A stretch of DNA of 64,000 nt from Channallabes apus (taxonomy: Eukaryota; Chordata; Actinopteri; Siluriformes; Clariidae), in the NCBI GenBank assembly GCA_030522415.1, contig CM060104.1:18830825-18894824 (forward strand), written 5' to 3'. Position 1 is the first letter of the stretch. Each line of letters starts with the position of its first letter. The translations under genes and the position numbers were made by a program. The notes beneath the pieces are model-generated. The model ran no database searches and was not told where the DNA came from. It saw only the letters and a program-made list of their open reading frames with translations. Positions 33,541-43,849 of the stretch are shown in pieces.

Positions 33541-33984
33541 CAATCCCTCCTCCTTGAACCACCACCTTATCGTGGTGGAGGGGTTTGCGTGTCCCAATGA
33601 TCCTGGGAGCTATTTTGTCGGGGGCTTCATGCCCCTGGTAGGGTCACCCATGGCAATCTGGTCCTAGGCGAGGGAACAGACAAAGAGTGGTTCAGAAGAC
33701 CTCTTATGATGAGCAAAATATTTGGAAAACGTTTTCCCTTGCCCGGATGTGGGTCACCGGGGTCTCCCTCTGGAGCCAGGCCTGGAGGTGGGGCCCGTTG
33801 GCGAGCGCCTGGTGGTCGGGCCTGCACCCATGGGGCCCGGCCGGGCACAGCCCGAAGAGGCAACGTGGGTCCCCCTTCCCATGGGCTCACCACCTGTAGG
33901 AAGGGCCAAAGAGGTCGGGTCCAGTGTGAGCTGGGCGGTGGCCGAAGACAGGGGCCTTGGCGGTCTGACCCTCGGCTGCAGAAG

Positions 33985-34760
33985 CTGGCTCTAGGGATGT
34001 GGAATGTCACCTCTCTGTTGGGGAAGGAGACTGAGCTAGTGCACGAGGTTAAGAAGTTCTGGCTAGATATGGTGGGACTCACCTCGACGCACAGCTTGGA
34101 CTCTGGAACCAGTCTCCTTGCGAGGGGCTGAACTCTCTTCTACTCTGGAGTTGCCACCGGTGAGAGGCGCCGAGCAGGTGTGGGCATACTTATTGCCCCC
34201 CGGCTCGGAGCCTGTACATTGGGGTTCACCGCAGTGGACGAAAGGGTGGCCTCCCTCCACCTTTGGGTGGGGGGACAGATAATTACTGTTTGCGCTTATG
34301 CGCCGAACAGCAGTTTGGAGCATCCACCCTTTTTGGGGTCTCTGGAGGGAGTAGAGAACGTCCCTCCTGGGGACTCCATCATTCTGTTGGGGGACTTCAA
34401 TGCTCACGTGGGCAATGACAGTGAGACCTGGAAGGGCGTGATTGAGATGAACGGCCCCCCCGATCTGAACCAGAGTGGTGTTTTGTTATTGGACTTCTGT
34501 GCTCGTCACGGATTGTCCATAACGAGCACCATGTTCAGGCATAAGGGTGTCCATATGTGCACCTGGCACCAGGACTCCCTAGGCCGCAGTTCGATGATTG
34601 ACTTTGTGGTCGTGTCGTCGGACCTGCGGCCACATGTCTTGGACACTCGGGTGAAGAGAGGGGCGGAGCTGTCAACTGATCACCACCTGGTGGTGAGCTG
34701 GCTTCGTTGCCAGGGTAGGATGCTGGTCAGGCCTGGTAGACCGAAATGTATTGTGAGGGT
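33985..34760 (+). pseudogene. LINE endonuclease domain, interrupted
   Basis: It starts at the GMWNVTSLLGKE block, the conserved N-terminus of APE-type LINE endonucleases. It continues through a TGA stop at 34129-34131 into a 235-codon open frame from 34180. GDFNAHVG at 34390-34413 and the histidine-containing [12 protein letters not shown] block near the end are the expected active-site motifs. In a working element it would nick target DNA to prime reverse transcription. Confidence 0.8.
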
Positions 34761-35173
34761 CTGCTGGGAACGTCCCCTGTCAGGACAAGCTTCAACTCCC
34801 ACCTCCGGCAAAGCTTCAACCACGTCCTGGGGGAGGTGGGGGACATTGAGTCCGAATGGACTATGTTCCGCGCCTCCATTGTAATGGCGGCCGACCGGAG
34901 CTGTGGCCGTAAGGTGGTCGGTGCCTGTTGCGGTGGCAACCCAAGAACTCGTTGGTGGACACCGGCGGTGACGGATGCCATCAAGCTGAAGAAGGAGTCT
35001 TACCGGGCCTTCTTGGCTGGTGGCACTCCGGAGGCAGCTGATAGGTACCGGCAGGCCAAGCGGAATGCAGCTTCGGTGGTTACTGAGGCAAAAACGACTT
35101 TCAGACGGCTTCGAAGAGAATCTGGTCCACCATCCGGCATCTCAGGAATGGAAAGCAGTGCACGGTCAACACA

Positions 35174-36039
35174 GTGTATAGTGGGGATGGTGCGCTGCTG
35201 ACCTCGACTCGGGACATTGTGGGTCAGTGGGGGGAGTACTTCGAAGACCTCCTTAATTCCACCAACATGTCTTCCGATGAGGAAGCAGAGTTTGGGGACA
35301 TAGAGGTGGACTCTTCCATCTCTGGGGCCGAGGTCGCCGAGGTGGTCAAAAAGCTCCGTGGTGGCGGGGCCCCGGGGGTGGATGAGATCCGCCCGGAGTT
35401 CCTCAAGGCTCTGGATGTTGTAGCGCTGTCATGGTTGACACGTCTCTGCAACATTGCATGGACATCGGGGACAGTGTCTCTGGACTGGCAAACCGGGGTG
35501 GTGGTCCCCCTCTTCAAGAAGGGGGTCCGGAAAGTGTGTTCCAATTACAGAGGGATCACACTCTTCAGCCTCCTCGGGAAAGTCTATTCAGGGGTACTGG
35601 AAAGGAGGGTCCGTCGGATAGTCGAACCTCAGATTCAGGAGGAGCAGTGTGGTTTTCGTCCGGGTCGCGGAACAGTGGACCAGCTCTACACCCTTAGCAG
35701 GGTCCTGGAGGGAGCATGGGAGCTTGCCCAACCAGTCTACATGTGTTTTGTGGACTTGGAGAAGGCATTCGACCGTGTCCCTTGGGGAGTCCCGTGGGGG
35801 ATACTCCGGGAGTATGGGATATCGGATTCCCTGTTAAGGGCTGTCCGGTCCCTGTACAACCGGTGTCGGAGCTTGGTCCGCATTGCCGGCAGTAAGTCGG
35901 ACCTGTTTCCGGTGAGAGTAGGACTCCGACAGGGCTGCCCTTTGTCACCAATCCTGTTCATAATATTTATGGACAGGATTTCTAGGCGCAGCCAGGGCGT
36001 TGAGGGGGTACAGTTTGGTGGGCGCAGGATTGGGTCTGT
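35174..36039 (+). pseudogene. LINE reverse transcriptase domain, C-terminally cut
   Basis: The reading contains GGGAPGVDEIRPEFLKAL, CSNYRGITLFSLLGKVYS, QCGFRPGRGTVDQL, FVDLEKAFDRVPWG with the first catalytic aspartate, and LRQGCPLSPILF. These are RT motifs 1 to 4 of non-LTR elements. After FGGRRIGS, where the (F/Y)xDD box should follow within a few residues, the frame enters unrelated sequence and stops. The linker upstream (34746-35170) is in another frame. Confidence 0.85.
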
Positions 36040-36375
36040 CGTGACGTTGTTCTGTTTTATTCACTATAAATAAAGCGATTCTATTTAATGTAGTTGATGC
36101 AGATTCATTCATAAATTAGTTGCGGCAAAAATGCTGATTACCGATGTAATTTTCCATGAATCTGCTACAGTATATTAGCGATTAAATTATTACTTATCTA
36201 GTTAACATTATCTTGTTTACAATAGCTTGTTTACATAGTGCACTGCAACTAACACGACAAACGCCGTTTCCCATGCAGTGTTTTATTCATGACGACTTGG
36301 CATAATGTTAACTTAACATTAACGGCCACAATTAGCATATTATTTAGCTGTGTATTCACTAAATGAGCACTGTGC
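36040..36375. other. AT-rich DNA after the LINE break
   Basis: Contains ACTATAAATAAAGCG immediately after the junction. It is not recognisable as LINE. No gene. Confidence 0.4.
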
Positions 36376-36595
36376 CTAGTCCGAATTGTATATTTTTGTA
36401 TAATCAATATCCATTCTGTTCTAAGTGTCTTAATTAATTTTAAATACAATTTTAAACCTTTTTTTAATTCTTTGTTTTTATTGTTGTGATAATTTTTTGA
36501 TAGTTTTACTTTCTTTATGTAAAGCAATTTGAATGACCATTGTGTATGAAATGTGCTGCAGTATAAATAAACTTGCCTTGCAGTGTCATAGATAA
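36376..36595 (+). repeat. LINE-like 3' UTR tail
   Basis: It ends with ATGTGCTGCAGTATAAATAA followed by ACTTGCCTTGC, the usual ending of a common fish LINE 3' UTR. It could be the displaced 3' end of a neighbouring LINE or an independent fragment. Confidence 0.45.
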
Positions 36596-36889
36596 ATGGA
36601 CATAAGATCATTTTTCAGTGACCTAAACGCCAAGGAAGTACAAGTTCACATATTAAGGCAATTTGGCTTTAAGAATGGGTGCTTATGAAAATACTAATGT
36701 CACAATATCAATCACAGGCAAATGAGAAAGAATTGTGTCGGAGTTGTGGCTGTTCACTAGAAAGTAATGGGCGTCTCACCAATTTACAGTATGAACTTTC
36801 AATTTAACAAGTGTAATGTAAACAAGTTAGTTATTATGAGTATGGAAAACATCTTTTCCTGCATTTTTTCTGCTTCAGGAGCAGAGGTG
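36596..36889. other. Short intergenic stretch
   Basis: No supported feature. Confidence 0.4.
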
Positions 36890-37160
36890 TCAAGTAACGA
36901 AGCACAAATACTTCGTTACCTTACTTAAGTAGAAATTTTGGGTATCTATACTTTACTGGAGTAATAATTTTTCAGCCGACTTTTTACTTCTACTCCTTAC
37001 ATTTTTAAGCAATTATCTGTACTTTCTACTCCTTACATTTTAAAAATAGCCTCGTTACTCCTATTTTTAAGATCAGAACGCGCAACCCCCCCCCCCCCCG
37101 GTCGCATGATAAGAACGCGCACAACACCCCCCCATCCCCCCCCCTTCAGCAGAACAAAGA
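36890..37160. mobile_element. Fragment of a fish DNA-transposon-like repeat
   Basis: It contains GAGGTGTCAAGTAACGAAGC, then TACTTCTACTCCTTACATTT twice. This matches a repeat I know to be widespread in fish genomes and thought to be a non-autonomous DNA transposon. Two C homopolymer tracts (about 37085-37101 and 37125-37143) interrupt its end. Confidence 0.5.
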
Positions 37161-37744
37161 GCCAACACCAGCATAGGGAGCACAGTTTTTAGTTTAAATC
37201 TCATGTTTACATTTTATTGTATGTTGATGGCTTGACTGTAAACAACATAAACAATGCAATAAATAGGTTTTGAAAAATCTGCTTTGTCATTGAAACTGAG
37301 AAAAACTTTGAAAATAACCATCATGGCGCAGTCTCCATACTACAATAATAATGATAGAAGCAAAGTTTTTCACTGTGGGGACATACTGTATCTTTATAAG
37401 TACAATTTGACTGTATTATATGTGTCCCCTTCAAAAATTGCTCATGAGAAATTTTATATTTATTGTCCCCGCCTACTGTTAAATGAAATTTACGCCCATG
37501 GTTAGGCTGTAGTTTCAGTGGCACCACTCACTAAAACTGAAGTAATTCCCCCAGACCAAAGGACAACCATAGAAAAAGAAGTGGCCAATTATGTATATAA
37601 AAATGTTTCAGCCGGGTTATTATTTCTAAGCCTACTCAAATCTGTACAGTGCCATATGATTGTATTACCATGAAGATGGTCTGGCCAATAATAAATTGGA
37701 CCCCATATTAACTTAAACACATTTTCTGTTCTTGAACTTCCAGG
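37161..37744. other. Intergenic sequence
   Basis: AT-rich, nothing recognised. Confidence 0.4.
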
Positions 37745-38345
37745 TGCCTAATGGCGCTTTTCCACTGCATAGAACGGCACGACACGGTTCAGTTCAACTC
37801 ACTTCGGTTTGGCGCGGTTTGCACTTCCACTGCAGTTTAGTAACGCTTTAGAGTGGGCGGGATTATTCACGTGTCGTTTGAATTGCGGCGACTCTACTGC
37901 CGTGACGTCATCGTAAACGCGCCACAAACAAACGCACAACAATGGAGCATATCGACGGCATGGTGTTCTTCATTCTCGGCATGTGGATGTTTTTAACAGC
38001 GAGACGAAGGAGTTTATTTCAAAAGAGGCTGATGGCAGCCAAAGAAAACACAGCTAATAAAAACAAGAGAGTTTTGGAACTTTTACAACAACACGTAGAC
38101 GACGACAACACTTCAGCTCGACGACGCGCAAGGGTAAGCATTCCAAAAAGCACATCACTAGCTAACTTATCACTAGTATCACTGTTGCAAAGCATAAAAT
38201 GAACTTAACTGTTTAAGTGTAACTTAAGTGTAACATTAAAACGCTGATTCTGTATATTACAGATCTACCACATTTTGCAAAAAAGTCGCCTCAACAGACC
38301 ATCTGTTTGGACATTTAACCGTGCTTCAGACACAGTATGCCGGCA
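37745..38345 (+). mobile_element. 5' part of a PIF/Harbinger-like transposon
   Basis: It starts near GGCGCTTTTCCACTGCATAG, a terminus type I associate with Harbinger-like fish elements, followed by CG-rich leader DNA. An ATG at 37942 opens a 77-codon stretch (hydrophobic MVFFILGMWMFL, then a basic segment RRRSLFQKRLMAAKE). This ends at a good splice donor AAGG|GTAAGC. A TATATTACAG acceptor at about 38261 continues in phase with IYHILQKSRLNRPSVWTFNR, similar to the start of Harbinger nuclease exons. The rest is replaced by other repeats. The superfamily call is tentative. Confidence 0.45.
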
Positions 38346-38604
38346 GATCAATTCCTGCTATCCATTATCCACATTTGTGGATGGGTTCCCTGTTGCATGT
38401 GGTTCCTCTCAAGGTTTCTTCCTATTGCCATCTCAGGGAGTTTTTCTGTGCCACCATCGCTGTCAGTTTGCTCATCAGGGACAATCTGATAATTTTGTTT
38501 CATACTTGTTTTCTAATTATGGAAATTTCATACACATTTCCGTAATTTACTTTTGATTCTGTTAATGTCACAGTTAAATTGAATCGAATTGAATATGATT
38601 TGGC
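38346..38604 (+). repeat. LINE-like 3' UTR fragment
   Basis: It contains GGTTCCTCTCAAGGTTTCTT, CATCTCAGGGAGTTTTTCTG and a tail with repeated GAATTGAAT-like units, a common fish LINE 3' UTR. It appears to have inserted between the Harbinger-like and piggyBac relics. Confidence 0.55.
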
Positions 38605-39125
38605 AAAAGAAGATTTGATACAAGAAAACCTCAAAGGAAATATTATAAGTTGGCAATATGAGGTTTCTGGGATAGATGGGTTCAGGAGTTCTACAACTCA
38701 GACCCATATATAACTGTTGATAGATGCTTTTTTGCTTTCAGAGGAAATTCACCGGTGTAACTGCCAACAAGCCTACAAAATATAAATATACAGATAAAGA
38801 TATGGACCGCATATTACTGTATGCAGACTGCATATGATGCTTCAATCTACATTGAATGCTTGGAAACTGCAACTTTACAAAGAGAAAAACTCCAGATCGT
38901 GACCTGGAAAAAAAAACAGGGTATGATGGTCATCCTGGAGTTGACAGCTAGAAAATGTGGTGACAATGTAACTTGGGAGAATTTCTTCAAGGAACTGTCA
39001 AATAGAGAATCCACAATGCTAGGGACCATGAGAAAAAAAAGATACTAGAACAGAAATGTGACTTCATCTGCATTTACTTTTACTGATACCACCACACTTG
39101 TGTCATACTGCTTCAAGAAAAGTGC
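38605..39125 (+). pseudogene. piggyBac transposase remnant
   Basis: Decayed coding in shifting frames. FYNSDPYITVDRCFFAFRG resembles the PYxTVDEQLxxFRG region with a catalytic aspartate. It is followed by KPTKYKYTDKD, then in another frame KKQGMMVILELTARKCGDNV with TWENFF (compare the GHNVTxDNFFTS block) and TMLGTMRKKR (TMxGTxRKNK). Finally FTDTTTLVSYCFKK sits near 39080-39120. The order agrees with the piggyBac DDE domain. Stops and frameshifts make it non-functional; its termini and TTAA sites were not located. Confidence 0.75.
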
Positions 39126-39167
39126 AACATAAGTAAGTAGAAATAAATAACTAAATAAAAAGTTGTG

Positions 39168-39235
39168 GGCGGCACAACAGTATAGTGGTCTCGCACATCC
39201 AGGGTCGGGGTTTAATTCATGCAGTTATCTTAATA
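39168..39235 (+). mobile_element. SINE head fragment
   Basis: GGGCGGCACAACAGTATAGT followed by CCAGGGTCGGGGTTTAATTC matches the tRNA-like head and B-box of the family at 22292. The remainder is missing. Confidence 0.5.
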
Positions 39236-39339
39236 GCTAATCATGTGGCAGCAGTGTGATGCAAAAAGATCAAATAAATATAAGAAAACATTTTGAAAAG
39301 ATTAGGAAAAAAATCACCTTGCCATTTTCCAGACCTGGT

Positions 39340-39645
39340 TGTGTCCTGCCTATGCTCATGATAGCCTCAAATTCTTGGTCCAGGCTGACAGAATGACTGC
39401 TGTTTTAGCCCATGCAATCTGGTCATTCTTCTCTGATCACTCTCATCAACAAGATGTTTCAGCCGCCAGACCTTCTACACACAGGAGGACTTCTGTTTTT
39501 TTCTACTATTCTGTGTTGAATCTAGAAAATATTGGGTGTGACAAAAATTCCAGAATATCAGCAGTTTCTGAAATACTCAAACCAGCTCATCTGGTACAAA
39601 CAGCAGCACATGATTAAAGTCACAGAGGTCACATTTTTTGTGTTT
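39340..39645 (-). pseudogene. Tc1-like transposase N-terminal remnant
   Basis: On the minus strand the DNA matches a common fish Tc1-like transposase start: a CDL-x-DF block, a degraded helix-turn-helix with stops, then RLKHLVDESDQRRMTRL. Only the DNA-binding N-terminus remains and it contains several stops. Confidence 0.55.
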
Positions 39646-40479
39646 AATGTAACAATTACCTGAATCTACTGAGCAATATCATTTTTTTAGTTTCTTTTTT
39701 AATTGAGATGCTGAATGAGTACATGTACAGGTGTTTCTATTAAAGTGATTAGTGAGAACAACAAAACAGTGAAGGCAATGTCAAAAAAGCACAAGGGTTA
39801 ATGAAAATGTAGAGTGTTGGCTAGTGAAACATTTGGAAGCTCATTAGTAATGGGGATGGGGCGTTACTGTCAGGTTCTTCAGTAGTTAATGATGATGTGG
39901 AACAGTACTGTAAAATGAAACACATGGAAAATCATTACTTACAAATTATTTGCATCCTTTCAGACATGAAGCAGGCAGTCTGATCGTGGTTCTGATGTAC
40001 TGAGAAAACTTAAGACCTTGATGGGACCCAAGCAATAGTGAAAGACTGAGATAAGTGCATACAGTAAGTGTATCTTGGGATTATATAACGAGTATTTATA
40101 TTAAGTAAAGGTAGTTTTTACTCTCATTACTTTTTTCTGTTATTCTGCATAACCAAAAATCCTGGGTTGACTTGAACATGGCTCATATTTACATTTTTAA
40201 CCATGCTTGATGTACAATAGGAATGAATTTTGAGAATTAATGTGATTATGATTAAAAATCACAATGTAACAATTTTTGTCCTTGAATAGTAATCGTTATT
40301 TCCTATTAGCTTAAACCTAGAAATGTAAAATGGGTACAATTCCTTTCAAACTTTGTTGTTGTGATCCAGACAATGATATTTATGACATATTTCTGAAAAG
40401 TATTTATATGAAAACTGACGAGTGTGAACTTTCTGGCTTACACAAAGTCATAACAAGACCAATATTATAATGTTTTTTT
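39646..40479. other. Intergenic sequence
   Basis: AT-rich; nothing recognised. Confidence 0.4.
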
Positions 40480-42290
40480 TTTAATGCACAAAACAGTTTA
40501 AAAGTGAGCAGTTTTCCTTGCTTTATGCTTATGCTGCAAATTGCTTTCATGTATTAGACTCCAAATGTAGTCACCCATCATGTTTCCGTTGTATGCACCT
40601 TGATAGCGACATTCAAAGTCAAGGATGTCTTGATGGAAATGTTCCCCTTGTTCCTCTGACTACACACTCATATTGTCAAGATGAGCATCGAGTATATGCA
40701 CTTTGAGGGACACTGTGCAGCCCATTTTGCAGAAGTTTTGCACCATGGTCTCTATAAGTTCCACATACACTACCGTTAAAAAGTTTAGGGTCACTTTCTA
40801 ACTCCATGATGGATCCTGATTTTTATTTCTTTCTACATTGTAAAGGAATGCTGAAGGCGTCCAAAAAATGCATTAATCTCCTTTGAACAGTTGATATTGA
40901 GATGTGTCTGATACTTATGCTCTGTAAAGACTTCATAACGCCTCTAATCTGAGGTGCTGTTAATTGGTCATTTTTCAGGCTGATAACTAAATGAACTTCT
41001 CGTCTGGGCGCAGAGGTAGGTTTTGGTCTCGCCCTCCTGGGATGGCCTTCATGAGAGTCAGTTTTTGACGGATTTTGCAAATGCACTTGACAATACTGTT
41101 CTTGCAAGAACTATTACAGAAAGGCTGACCTCTGTGTCTTAAAATAACAACTAACTGTTGCTTTTCTTCTTCAATCCCCAGTATTGTTGTAGAATGTAGA
41201 AAATAAATCACTAAACAAAAACAAAGACATTTGCAAGTGATCTAAAACTTTTGAACAGTAGTGTAGTTTTCGGCTTTGTGATTTCCAAGGAATCCTCGAC
41301 CCACTTTTACAAAGCTGCTCCATTCAGCTTTTTGTGTCCTGGTACAGTATTCTTCTTAGGATATTTCTTGCACTCCATTATCTTCTTAATTTGTGGGCCT
41401 GTGAAGATCCCTGCTTTCACTTTAGTTTCTGAAAGTTTTGGGAAGAATTCCTGAAGGTACTGCACATTATTTATCAAGTGACAAACTGTTTCATCAAGCC
41501 CAATTTTATGTGCAATGGTCGAAACAATACTTTTCATGGGTTTACCAGTGGCTCCCATTTGACATTGTTTCTGCACAGTTTGCAGTGTGCTCTGGCCAGT
41601 CTCGCCTGTGGTAGTGTGCTGCAGTGTCCCTGCTGTCCCATAGGCAAATATACTGTAGCATGGATACTTGGTAAAGCTGCCTTGGAGACCCATTAGGAAT
41701 GCCACCATTTCGAAGTCCCTGATCACCTCCTAGCGGTATTCCCCATACTTCAAAATGTCTAAGAAGATTTTAAAACTGCTGTATTTCTCTTTACAGTATG
41801 TTGTACCGAATGAGTGAGTATAAAAATTGGATATATGTTTCTGTTACGAAGCAGCATAGCTTTGAGGCTCCTGCAAGAACTTTCAGTGAAGAGGCGCCAC
41901 TCACTGGGGTTACAAGAAATTCCATTTGCTTTAAACAGACCTATCGTTGCATAAGCAAAGCTCATCTTGACAGCTAAGGAAGCTGGAAAAATACTAGTGA
42001 TCTGCTACATGCACACTTTCATCCAACAAATGTCATTGCTTGAGTCTTGATGTCAAAAGCTTTACTTTGGACTTTGTGAGACAAAGGTCTCTCACCAATG
42101 TGAGAACATGGGTTTCTCCCTTCTACTCCATCTCTGTAATCTGGATCAACAAATTCTTCCCCCTTTTCTGAAATGCTGGCATGGGAAACTCTGTACTATG
42201 TGGCACTGGGGTGATGGATGAAGGAATGTCTGGATATATGATAGCTGGTGCATTCTTCCCATGTCGACGTTTTGAAGGGCCAACCATGCA
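40480..42290 (-). pseudogene. Decayed member of an uncharacterised dispersed protein family
   Basis: Read from 42290 downwards in broken frames: a start-like MVGPSKRRHGKNAP, ITEME near 42130, then PSEWRLFTESSCRSLKAMLL (about 41900). These are followed by EVIRDFEMVAFLMGLQGSFT (about 41720), FPKLSETKVKAGIFTGPQI (about 41440) and, beyond an inserted Tc1 MITE, EQGEHFHQDILDFECRYQG (about 40640) with a DYIWSL end. From memory this block order matches long multi-copy predicted proteins of unknown function in arthropods, cnidarians and some fish, with motifs like EWRLFIDSSxxSLKAVLL and GERFHQDI. Their copy number suggests a mobile-element origin, but I know no established superfamily name. Numerous stops make this copy dead. 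Confidence 0.55.
40768..41263 (-). mobile_element. Tc1-type MITE inserted in the pseudogene
   Basis: A 496-bp element between TA dinucleotides (40766-40767 and 41264-41265). The ends are CACTACCGTTAAAAAGTTTA on the left and the complement of CACTACTGTTCAAAAGTTTT on the right. The interior keeps a minus-strand piece of the transposase DNA-binding domain (KNDQLTAPQIRGVMKSLQ, then STVQRRL). It is an internally deleted Tc1 derivative whose insertion splits the 40480-42290 pseudogene. Confidence 0.8.
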
Positions 42291-42607
42291 AAATAAACAG
42301 TTGCTTCAAGAAAATTCTGGAAACTCTTAAAACAAAATTATACTTTAGCAGCTCAAAATTTCAAATTGATCAGTAACTAGTAGTTCAAGAATTTTAACAG
42401 AAATAAGCTAATTCATTTTTGTTTAGTTCAGGTATAGTGAAATATGAGTTGTTGACACAAACTGTAATGTGTTGCTCTTTATTTACTGTTTATGAATGAG
42501 TAACTATGTTAATATGTTATCATATAATGAACTTTAAGTTGACAACACTTTCCCTACTCTCTCTCTCTCTCTATAGAAAAAAAAGAAAGAAAGTCTCCAC
42601 AGCACAA

Positions 42608-42609
<2 letters not shown>
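42291..42609. other. AT-rich spacer
   Basis: No feature recognised apart from a short CT run near 42557. Confidence 0.4.

Positions 42610-42685
<76 letters not shown>
42610..42685. repeat. (TA)n microsatellite
   Basis: About 38 uninterrupted TA units, self-complementary and therefore able to extrude as a cruciform. Confidence 0.98.
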
Positions 42686-42688
<3 letters not shown>

Positions 42689-43849
42689 GAGACTTTCTTT
42701 CTTTTTTTTTCTATCTAGTTGAATTTTCAAACTTTCCATTTACATGCCGTTGGTGAATGCAACATAAGTCATGAAGCTCTACACAAAAATGCAGTATAGT
42801 GTGCACTAAAATAAAGGAAAATGCAAGTCCTCATCTTTTCAAAGGTTACACTACAAAGTGCCTATTGACACCATTGCAGTAGGGGAAAATAATTTGTAAA
42901 TGAGATGTCAAAAATGAGTATGCCAGCAAGTTGTATAAAGGAAAAACACAACAAGTAAAATGAGATGATAATACCAGGGGAAATCTTAGACATTAATAAA
43001 TGCCCTAAGGGTTACAATACACTGTAATATGCAGTTTAATGGAGAAGCCCAGTTTACATCTTTTGCCTTATAGAAAACCAACATGGCTATAATATACAAC
43101 TGAAAATCGAGAGGTTTTGCCCAGGTAAGCTGTCTTAGCAAAGAAACACAACATATCACATGTTGCATTTTTCAATACAAATGCTAACATGTCAGTATAA
43201 AATAGCATGTATTGGGAGTAAATGCTTTTCTTTCTTTGCCTGACCCACAGGGCACTTCTGTAGGTGGGAAAAAAAACTAATTTTAAAAGCAAGTTAAAAA
43301 TAATACAAATTCTTCGCATTGTGCAGGAAAATATGTTGTGTATTTATTAATAAATTTTATAGGTATTTATTAATCAAAAATGAATGATTAAACTTGCTCC
43401 ACATCATTGTAACGTTTGTTACAATGGTAAAAAGACAATTAACGAAATGATTTAATGCAACGTTTTGTTTGTTTTTTATCTCTGTCATTTAGGAAAAAAC
43501 ATTCATTAAAATATGACTAAAAACTGAACATTCATCAACATTTAAAGTCAAAAAGATAATATTTTCTCCTAGGACAGTTTGACTGGTGTATTACAGTTAT
43601 TCAAAATTTAGGACATTTACTGTATAGAGTAAAGGATCTGGGCAAAATTTCCCTGAATTGGTACCCTTTACAGAACATTGCTACCATTGGAGGCAGATTT
43701 GAGCAAGCACACTGTGAAGTCAGAATAACTGACAGTCTGTGGCATACACTTCCACCTGGAAAAATAATTATCAACTACCCCCCACTGTAATCATGCAATG
43801 TGCACAGTAAATACTTTAATTTACTCTTCCTATGGAAGAGTAAACTATT
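42686..43849. other. Intergenic sequence
   Basis: AT-rich. The short minus frames at 42986-43319 have no domain signature. Confidence 0.4.

Larger units (their letters stand above)
33541..36039 (+). mobile_element. Non-LTR retrotransposon lacking its 3' part
   Basis: About 2.5 kb, GC-rich compared with its surroundings. It begins with a short hairpin (CACCACCTTATCGTGGTG), then a proline/glycine-rich leader, an apurinic-type endonuclease domain and a reverse transcriptase domain. The layout suggests an I/Nimb-type or related fish LINE; the clade is not certain. One in-frame stop and two frame changes (near 34760 and near 35130) disable it. Unusually, the 5' portion is present while the end of the RT, including the F/Y-x-DD catalytic box, and the 3' UTR are missing: the sequence switches to unrelated AT-rich DNA at about 36039. 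Confidence 0.88.

Noticed and set aside
33706..34131. Separate host gene with a Pro/Gly-rich N-terminus
   Set aside because: The same frame continues into the LINE endonuclease domain and the leader belongs to the retrotransposon.
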